Shown here piece after piece: positions 58,708 through 64,000 of a stretch of DNA of 64,000 nucleotides. Below the pieces are notes generated by a model. The model did no database searches, was not told the DNA's origin, and saw only the letters and a list, made by a program, of their open reading frames with translations. The position numbers and the translations under genes are program-made. Source of the DNA: an uncultured Pirellula sp. (GTDB taxonomy: Bacteria; Planctomycetota; Planctomycetia; Pirellulales; Pirellulaceae); contig CAIOHR010000305.1 of NCBI GenBank assembly GCA_903858115.1, positions 27,139 through 91,138 of the forward strand, written 5' to 3'. Within the stretch, counting starts at the first letter, position 1, and every line of letters begins with the position of its first letter.

Positions 58708-60894
58708 TTACTTGGGCCAACTCCGCAACTGACGCTTTAGTCGCAGAGCATTACCCACCACGGTAATGTCGCTGGCTCCCATTGCAAGTGCAGCCCAAAG
58801 TGGACCGCTTTCACCCAGTAAGCCGAATGCTGCAACCGGAATGGCTAGCGCATTGTAAAAGAATGCAAAGAATAAGTTCTGCTTGATGGTCGCCCACGAG
58901 CTACGTGCTATTCGGACCAATTCTGGGATCGCCAAAACTCGATCGCCGGGAATGATAACAGAGGCCGCTTCGGCTGCGATCACCGTTCCGGAAGCCAACG
59001 CGACCCCGACGCCAGATCCTGCCAACGCGGCTGCATCATTGATGCCATCGCCAACCATGATGGCGTTCGGTCCAAGCGACTGAATGTAGGCAGTTTTGGA
59101 CTCAGGCGTGGCGTTCGAGATTGCATTCTCCCATGGAAGTCCGATTGCAGTTGCAACCTCTTGGACCGTTTCGGTCCGATCTCCGGAAAGCATCGCAATG
59201 TTCATGCTCATTTTCTTGAGTTCTGCCATCGCAGTCTTTGCGTCGGATCGAATCCCATCGGTGACTGAGATCGTACCGATGCAGTGGCCGTTCACTACGA
59301 CTCGAGCGGTCGAAACCTCGTCGCGCACAATCTGGACTTGGTCCGCACCGAGCATCCCCATGACACCTCGTCCCGGTAACGCTTGAAAGTTGATCACTAG
59401 ATCAAGCGAAAGCTTGCGTATCTTTGCTTCTTGCACGATGGCTTTCGCGATTGTGTGTTCGCTCATCGACTCGACCGATGCTGCGATCTGAAGCAATGCA
59501 TCCTCCGAAATACCTTCCTCTGGTTCAATCTTGGAGAGACAAGGCATACCAACTGTTAATGTTCCGGTTTTGTCAAACACGATAGATTCGGAACGACCGA
59601 TCCTTTCGAGTGCCTCTGCATTGCGAATCAAGATACCACGTTCGCTTGCTGCACCCGTTCCGACCATGACAGCCATCGGGGTTGCTAGCCCGAGTGCGCA
59701 TGGGCACGAAACAATGAGAACAGTTACTGCCGAAATGATTCCTTTAGGGAAGTCGCCGCTCGCCCACCATCCGAGGCACGTGATAGCAGCAATCGTTAAC
59801 ACCGTTGGAACAAAATACGAAGAAACTTGGTCTGCAAGTCGTTGGATAGGGGCACGGCTGGACTGGGCTTTTTGTACGAGCTCAGCCATTCTCGCGATCG
59901 TCGTGTTATGGCCATCCACTGTCGTACGAACTTTAAGCGCTCCGGTCGTATTGATCGAGCCCGCAACCACACTGTCGCCAACACCTTTGTCCACAGGTAT
60001 CGACTCGCCTGTAACGATCGATTGATCGACAGCCGAATACCCTTCGACAACCACTCCGTCGACTCCGATCCGACCTCCCGGACGCACCAGAAGAACTTCG
60101 CCAGATTTCACCTCCAGGGCCTTGATGACGTTGGTGTTGCCATCTTCTTTCCAAACCTCGACCGTCTCAGGCTGCATCTTCAATAGTTCTCGGACCGATG
60201 AGCTAGCATGAGCACTGGCTCGCGCCTCGAACCAATGTCCTAAGCTCACCACACCAAGTAGCCCTGAAGCTTCAGCGAAATAGGTTGGCAACGAATAGCC
60301 ACCGAACATCACAATACTGGAATAGGCAAATGCCGTTGTCGCGCCCAAGGCGATGAGCGTGTCCATGTTTGATGTTCGATTGCGAGCTGCCATCCACGCA
60401 GAGCGAAAGAACTCCGAACCCGCAAAGATTAGGATGACTAGTGCACCAAGAAACATCACCCAACTCATCCATGTAACATGCCAGTGCATCACATGAGAAG
60501 CCCAATGCAAAATCTCGAGAGGCAACCAAAGGCTCATGCCCAAGATCGCTCGGTGTCTCCATCGTCGCTCATTCGTCTGTTGTTGCTTTTCAATCGAGCT
60601 CAAATCGAATGGATTCTCGGCAGCATCGATCCGTGACGCACGGAACCCTCGCTGTTCGGCTGCTTTGATGACCGATTGGAGATCGAGCGATCGACTCTCG
60701 ACAGAAGCGTTACCTGCAACAAAACTGACCGTTGCAGATTGTACCTCCTCAATCTCTTCCAAAGCTCGTTGCAGAGAACTAGCGCAACCAGCGCATGTCA
60801 TTCCTTCGATACGAAAGCGATAGGTTTGCGTCCCTTCCGGTTTCGTGCGGGATGATTTTTGTTGGGTTCTTGGACCAAGTGTATAAAGTTCCAT
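58708..60894 (-). CDS. copA: Copper-translocating P1B-type ATPase
   Basis: The 728-residue pump carries Cu(I) out of the cytoplasm (or to cuproproteins). An N-terminal heavy-metal domain has IEGMTCAGCASSLQRALEEI (about residue 33), followed by eight membrane segments. Landmarks are SCPCALGLATPMAVMVG (CPC in TM6, about 398), the phosphorylation loop FDKTGTLTVG (about 441) and MVGDGINDAAALAGSGVGVA (about 611). HWASHVMHWHVTW is a His-rich loop after TM1. ATG 60894 (MELYTLGPRTQQ) is preferred; the frame extends upstream to 61017 with no typical sequence. The gene is single, with no copZ or cueR-like neighbour in the window. Confidence 0.94.
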   Translation of the reverse strand: MELYTLGPRTQQKSSRTKPEGTQTYRFRIEGMTCAGCASSLQRALEEIEEVQSATVSFVAGNASVESRSLDLQSVIKAAEQRGFRASRIDAAENPFDLSSIEKQQQTNERRWRHRAILGMSLWLPLEILHWASHVMHWHVTWMSWVMFLGALVILIFAGSEFFRSAWMAARNRTSNMDTLIALGATTAFAYSSIVMFGGYSLPTYFAEASGLLGVVSLGHWFEARASAHASSSVRELLKMQPETVEVWKEDGNTNVIKALEVKSGEVLLVRPGGRIGVDGVVVEGYSAVDQSIVTGESIPVDKGVGDSVVAGSINTTGALKVRTTVDGHNTTIARMAELVQKAQSSRAPIQRLADQVSSYFVPTVLTIAAITCLGWWASGDFPKGIISAVTVLIVSCPCALGLATPMAVMVGTGAASERGILIRNAEALERIGRSESIVFDKTGTLTVGMPCLSKIEPEEGISEDALLQIAASVESMSEHTIAKAIVQEAKIRKLSLDLVINFQALPGRGVMGMLGADQVQIVRDEVSTARVVVNGHCIGTISVTDGIRSDAKTAMAELKKMSMNIAMLSGDRTETVQEVATAIGLPWENAISNATPESKTAYIQSLGPNAIMVGDGINDAAALAGSGVGVALASGTVIAAEAASVIIPGDRVLAIPELVRIARSSWATIKQNLFFAFFYNALAIPVAAFGLLGESGPLWAALAMGASDITVVGNALRLKRQLRSWPK

Positions 60895-61109
60895 AACCTT
60901 ATTGTAGGGTGCGAAGGGTGGCAACGGGATACGAATCGGCTTGAAGTTGGAAAGGCGGTGGCGACGAAGGATGATGGATAGGGCGCTGGAACTTGTTGTG
61001 CCAGCGACGGTAGCCACAATGGAGCCCTCGCTAGTGCTCCTTGCCAGACTCTCTCACCCTTGAAAAGGCTAGCTTCCTCGCGAAATCGACGTCTAAGTCC
61101 AAATGTAAC

Positions 61110-61277
61110 GCATTTTTCGTCCGCTATGGGTACGATTCCTTTTGTTGCCCACACGAGTCGATGGTCGCGAACATCGGTTTGGCCCCGACGATGCTTGATC
61201 TCGCAGGTGTATCGAATCCCGATTCAATGCAATCGGACGGATCGAGTACCGAACCGTGCATCGTTCAAAAGGGTTGA
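61110..61277 (+). pseudogene. Remnant of a sulfatase gene
   Basis: The plus frame encodes FFVRYGY, then SMVANIGLAPTMLDLAGVSN PDSMQSDGSS. This is the end-of-domain motif of family S1 sulfatases ('NxDLAPTLLDLAGVxxPxxMQG'). No N-terminal sulfatase motif (C-x-P-S-R) or start region is nearby, and the frame stops at 61275-61277. The flanks are the copA start on the other strand and two small ORFs. I infer a decayed gene fragment, perhaps left by a deletion. Confidence 0.6.
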
Positions 61278-61417
61278 CCGAAGCAGAAGGGGCTGTGTTT
61301 GGAGTTGACGATCCCTTCGGGATTAGTCGGGAGCAGAACGACAAACTGGTGCACGTGATGGGTACAGCCACAACGGAAGAGAAACAGTCTGATGCAGAGT
61401 GGTGGGAAGCAGGATGA
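61256..61417 (+). CDS. Possible 53-residue protein, coupled to the next small ORF
   Basis: A frame from GTG 61256 (or TTG 61274) reads through GLTEAEGAVFGVDDPFGISR and LVHVMGTATTEEKQSDAEWW EAG to a TGA at 61415-61417. The composition (acidic, no low complexity) looks protein-like, and the stop overlaps the ATG of the next frame as ATGA, a common sign of coupling. There is no clear ribosome-binding site. I do not recognise it, and chance is a real alternative. Confidence 0.35.
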   Translation: MHRSKGLTEAEGAVFGVDDPFGISREQNDKLVHVMGTATTEEKQSDAEWWEAG

Positions 61418-61554
61418 ACTCCAGGAAGAACACACCGTCAGACTCTGTAGCGAACATCGTTCCAATCTTTGGTAGAATTGACGGAACTGTGACATTTTTT
61501 GCTGCCGTTTTGTTGGGGACGATTGTTTGCGTGATAACCATCGCGGTGGCATAG
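61414..61554 (+). CDS. Possible 46-residue single-pass membrane protein
   Basis: The ATG at 61414 has GGAAG a few bases upstream and opens MNSRKNTPSDSVANIVPIFG, followed by one hydrophobic helix TFFAAVLLGTIVCVITIAVA at the very end. A charged N-terminus and a C-terminal helix would make a tail-anchored-like peptide. It overlaps the preceding small ORF by 4 bp and ends 36 bp before the metallophosphoesterase gene, whose own ribosome-binding site is separate. Function unknown. Confidence 0.4.
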   Translation: MNSRKNTPSDSVANIVPIFGRIDGTVTFFAAVLLGTIVCVITIAVA

Positions 61555-61590
61555 CATGAAACTAACAACAATCGAGGAGTTTGCCATACC

Positions 61591-62379
61591 ATGAAAGGGG
61601 CCTTCGTATCGGATCTTCACTTGTTCAGCCAACGTTCGATCGGGCAAAAACATTGGGACGAACTCCACGCGACATTAAGAAATGTCAATTTACTTGTCCT
61701 CGGAGGAGATATCTTCGACTTTCGCTGGAGCCATTTTGCTGATCCTCGATCGACTACGGAAGCGGCAGAGGAATGGCTCTCTTCGTTGCTGAGCAAGCAC
61801 AGTCATTTGCGGGTAGCCTACGTGCTTGGGAATCATGACTGCTCAAATGCCATGAAAACCGCCTTGAGCGAGATGTCGAAATCCTCAGAACGATTCGAAT
61901 GGTACGAACACATTCTGCAACTAGGGAGCAAAGCCTTTTTACACGGAGATGTCCTCGACGCTGGATTGACAAAGGATCGACTCTTGGAGTATCGCAAAAA
62001 GTTTTCGGGGGAGTTGATTGCCAAAGGGAAAATTGCCAACATGCTCTACGATGCGCTGATCGCTTCACGAGCCCATCGATTGCCTGGTCAATGGCATCAT
62101 ACCCCCAAGAAGACGACGGCTCGACTCTCCGACTTTTTGAACCAGGATGATTCTCTCAATCATTGCAACATAAGAGAAGTCTATTTTGGCCATACGCACT
62201 CTCCATTGAACGATCAGAAGTTCGGTGGCTTTCATTTCTTCAATCCAGGCTCTGGAATCAAGCACCTGATTTTTCAGCCCAAGTTTTTCGAATTCACCGA
62301 ACAAGAAGTAGCACTGCGACATGAATTGGCTTTGGATTGTTTGGCCTTACCTGTTGGCACTCACAACTCTAATCATTGA
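61591..62379 (+). CDS. Calcineurin-like metallophosphoesterase, LpxH-like
   Basis: The 262-residue protein has all blocks of a two-metal phosphoesterase: FVSDLHLF, VLGGDIFDFRWS, YVLGNHDCSNA, FLHGDVLDAG and YFGHTHSPLN. The HGDVLDA block resembles LpxH (UDP-2,3-diacylglucosamine pyrophosphatase of lipid A synthesis), but LpxH is usually about 240 residues and other families share these motifs. Its 3' end overlaps the cardiolipin synthase start by 59 bp, so the pair is co-translated and may serve envelope lipid metabolism. The ATG at 61591 follows GAGGAG. Confidence 0.82.
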   Translation: MKGAFVSDLHLFSQRSIGQKHWDELHATLRNVNLLVLGGDIFDFRWSHFADPRSTTEAAEEWLSSLLSKHSHLRVAYVLGNHDCSNAMKTALSEMSKSSERFEWYEHILQLGSKAFLHGDVLDAGLTKDRLLEYRKKFSGELIAKGKIANMLYDALIASRAHRLPGQWHHTPKKTTARLSDFLNQDDSLNHCNIREVYFGHTHSPLNDQKFGGFHFFNPGSGIKHLIFQPKFFEFTEQEVALRHELALDCLALPVGTHNSNH

Positions 62380-63760
62380 TTTAGGTTTTAGTTGTCACGC
62401 TATTCTGCACAAAAGAGATACTCGTGCAGCCATTGCCTGGGTTGGGTTCATTTGGTTCGTGCCGCTGGTCGGCAGCTTTCTCTATTTGATGTTCGGAATC
62501 AACAGAATCGAGAGAAAAGCTCGGAAATTGCGAGCGGAACCGAAAGGCGAGTTTGCACCGTTAGCGGACCAGTGCTGCCGAGTTCCGTCGACGAACCTGA
62601 GTCAATTTGGCGACCAGTTTACGGCCATCGCAACATCCATCGCGAAAGTGAGCTGCCTTCCCCTGGTCTCTGGAAACGAGGTCCAGCCACTGGATCGTAT
62701 GGCCTGCTATCCAGAAATGTACGAAGCGATCGAGAAAGCGGAGAAAACGATTACGCTCTCTAGTTACATCTTCGACCACGACGTGACAGGTAATAAATTT
62801 GTGTCGGCTCTCTCATTAGCCAAGAAACGAGGTGTGCAGATTCGGGTCCTCGTAGATGATGTTGGAGCTCGCTATAGTTGGCCTCGCATTTTCCGAGCCC
62901 TTGAGCAAGAGAGGATCGTTCATGCGAGGTTCTATCCTCGGCGAACTCCTTGGACGATTCTATACGCCAATCTGAGAAATCATCGTAAGATTCTCGTGAT
63001 TGACGGCAAAGTGGGATTCACCGGGGGGATGAATATTCGACATCGGCATTCTCCTGAGGCGGAGAAAGAGCATGCCGTCGAGGACATCCACTTTCGGCTT
63101 ACAGGTCCCATCGTTCTCCAATTGCAGAATGTGTTTGCCGACGACTGGCAATTCGCAACGGGGGAACTGCTAGACGGCGAGACATGGTTTCCGGAATTGA
63201 AGGAGACCGGATCCTTGGTCTGTCGAGGAATTGTCGATGGCCCAGACGAGCACTTGAACAACGTACAGCTCGCCTTGGCAGCTGCGATCTCCTGCGCAAG
63301 AGAATCGGTGATTGTCGTCACACCTTATTTTATTCCCGACCGCGAGCTGATTGCCGTTTTGTCGTTAGCTGCCATGCGAGGTGTTGCCGTCGATATTGTC
63401 ATGCCTCAAGCAAACAATCTATTCTTTGTCGAATGGGCATCGATGGCGCTGCGATGGCAGATGCTAGAGAAGGGCTGTCGCATGTGGTTGACAAAACCTC
63501 CCTTCGATCATTCGAAGCTAATTCTTGTCGATGGATGTTGGTGCATGTTCGGATCGTCAAACTGGGATGCACGCAGTTTGCGTCTCAATTTCGAGTTTAA
63601 CGTCGAGTGCTATGACAAGGCGCTTTGTCAGAAATTGCAGCAGATTGTTTCGGAGAAAATGGAAAACGCGCGATCAGTTACGCTAGACGAAGTAAACAAT
63701 CGGCCGATTCTCATCAAGCTCAGAGACGGTATTGCAAGACTGTTTACCCCCTATCTTTAG
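62321..63760 (+). CDS. cls: Cardiolipin synthase (phospholipase D superfamily)
   Basis: The 479-residue membrane enzyme joins two phosphatidylglycerol molecules (or related lipids) to cardiolipin. Two N-terminal helices are followed by AWVGFIWFVPLVGSFLYLMFGI, the PLDc_N region. The two HKD motifs are HRKILVIDGKVGFTGGMNI (about residue 221) and HSKLILVDGCWCMFGSSNWD (about 393). Both catalytic His/Lys pairs are intact. The 5' part overlaps the preceding phosphoesterase gene by 59 bp, with a normal N-terminus from ATG 62321. A 146-bp gap separates it from the transposase at the right edge. Confidence 0.93.
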   Translation: MNWLWIVWPYLLALTTLIIDLGFSCHAILHKRDTRAAIAWVGFIWFVPLVGSFLYLMFGINRIERKARKLRAEPKGEFAPLADQCCRVPSTNLSQFGDQFTAIATSIAKVSCLPLVSGNEVQPLDRMACYPEMYEAIEKAEKTITLSSYIFDHDVTGNKFVSALSLAKKRGVQIRVLVDDVGARYSWPRIFRALEQERIVHARFYPRRTPWTILYANLRNHRKILVIDGKVGFTGGMNIRHRHSPEAEKEHAVEDIHFRLTGPIVLQLQNVFADDWQFATGELLDGETWFPELKETGSLVCRGIVDGPDEHLNNVQLALAAAISCARESVIVVTPYFIPDRELIAVLSLAAMRGVAVDIVMPQANNLFFVEWASMALRWQMLEKGCRMWLTKPPFDHSKLILVDGCWCMFGSSNWDARSLRLNFEFNVECYDKALCQKLQQIVSEKMENARSVTLDEVNNRPILIKLRDGIARLFTPYL

Positions 63761-63812
63761 TAGCCGTACCAACAAATTGACAAGGTGGAGATAATTCTCA
63801 ATCTACAGAATT

Positions 63813-63852
63813 TAAGAATTTAAAGTACCAGGTAAGAATTTAAAGTACCAGG
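63813..63852 (+). repeat. Two tandem 20-bp repeats before the transposase
   Basis: TAAGAATTTAAAGTACCAGG occurs twice head to tail (63813-63832 and 63833-63852) without a mismatch. It ends 54 bp before the transposase start codon. It is followed by CACTTG. The AAAGTACCAGGCAC phrase may be the left end of the mobile element. Confidence 0.7.
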
Positions 63853-63906
63853 CACTTGTAGGTCTAGGACGAATTTACTACGTTATACGGGAAGGAGAAA
63901 TTTGAC

Positions 63907-64000
63907 ATGCCTAGACCATTACGTTCGGAGGTCTTTAGACCCCAGGAAATCGCCATTTTGCATTGTGTCCAGAGATGTGTTCGCCGTGCTTACCTCAGTG
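63907..64000 (+). CDS. Start of a REP/Y1-type transposase (continues beyond window)
   Basis: The ATG at 63907 has AAGGAG nine bases upstream. The 31 codons visible begin MPRPLRSEVFRPQEIAILHC and continue VQRCVRRAYL S. This beginning matches, from memory, a widespread planctomycete transposase family in which a Y1/HUH (IS200-like) domain with an NHYH-type motif follows. Those motifs lie outside the window. The tandem repeat upstream supports a mobile-element boundary. Confidence 0.65.
   Translation, partial: MPRPLRSEVFRPQEIAILHCVQRCVRRAYLS

Overview
The window looks like chromosomal DNA of a planctomycete, most likely of the Pirellulaceae group. The evidence is a set of families typical of that phylum: a DUF1592/DUF1585-type cytochrome c protein paired with a DUF1552 Tat-exported protein, a WD40/cytochrome c 'PSD1-like' protein, a DUF1559-like zinc-ribbon membrane protein, a DUF6800-like small basic protein, a DUF6677-like membrane protein, a sigma-70 factor fused to helix-turn-helix modules, and the start of a planctomycete Y1/HUH-type transposase. 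Base composition is close to half G+C. Many genes lack a clear Shine-Dalgarno sequence and several start with GTG or TTG. I see no rRNA, tRNA or CRISPR array.

Layout. 1-1743 (minus) is the N-terminal part of a secreted TolB-propeller/M28-peptidase protein that runs off the left edge. 1971-5947 (plus) holds purM, moaD, a uronate-isomerase-like gene and an E. coli-type asd. A 222-bp MITE-like element with perfect 23-bp inverted ends lies between purM and moaD and supplies the purM stop codon. 6713-21571 (plus) is one long type II secretion/type IV pilus-like operon: secretin N-domain protein, then gspE, F, G, H, I, J, K, a PilM/GspL protein and a GspM-like protein with extra domains. Several of its products carry long glycine-rich stretches. 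A terminator-like hairpin and related palindromes close it.

21722-27426 (plus) has an ABC ATPase, a small lipoprotein gene split by a -1 frameshift at a CCCTTTC site, two exported proteins of unknown function and an M81 peptidase. A short minus-strand gene (27481-27660) follows. 27865-32606 (plus) is a housekeeping cluster: single-domain glmU, prs, lnt and a pyrimidine-nucleoside phosphorylase. Then come a sigma factor (minus), the DUF1592/DUF1552 pair and hisH (plus).

39504-50722 is almost entirely minus strand: a zinc-ribbon protein, a BtaB-like methyltransferase, the WD40 cytochrome, an isolated flgB-flgN-like pair, a 38-codon gene, larE, a DUF6677-like protein, a class III aminotransferase, a GT4 glycosyltransferase and a polysaccharide deacetylase. 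The last two face an O-antigen-ligase-like gene (50967-52388, plus), which suggests a small surface-polysaccharide locus. 52536-63760 contains a CocE-type hydrolase, an RhlE-type helicase, tilS, a Gfo/Idh/MocA oxidoreductase, a copper ATPase, a decayed sulfatase fragment with two tiny ORFs, a metallophosphoesterase and a cardiolipin synthase. The window ends in the first 31 codons of a transposase preceded by a 2 x 20-bp tandem repeat.

The points most worth following up are the remodelled secretion operon (no visible secretin pore domain, an Ala instead of Gly at the GspG cleavage site, a GspK about three times the usual size, and a GspM-like protein that may include a GspC-type domain), the possible programmed frameshift in the small lipoprotein gene, and the MITE/REP-like repeats that punctuate gene ends.
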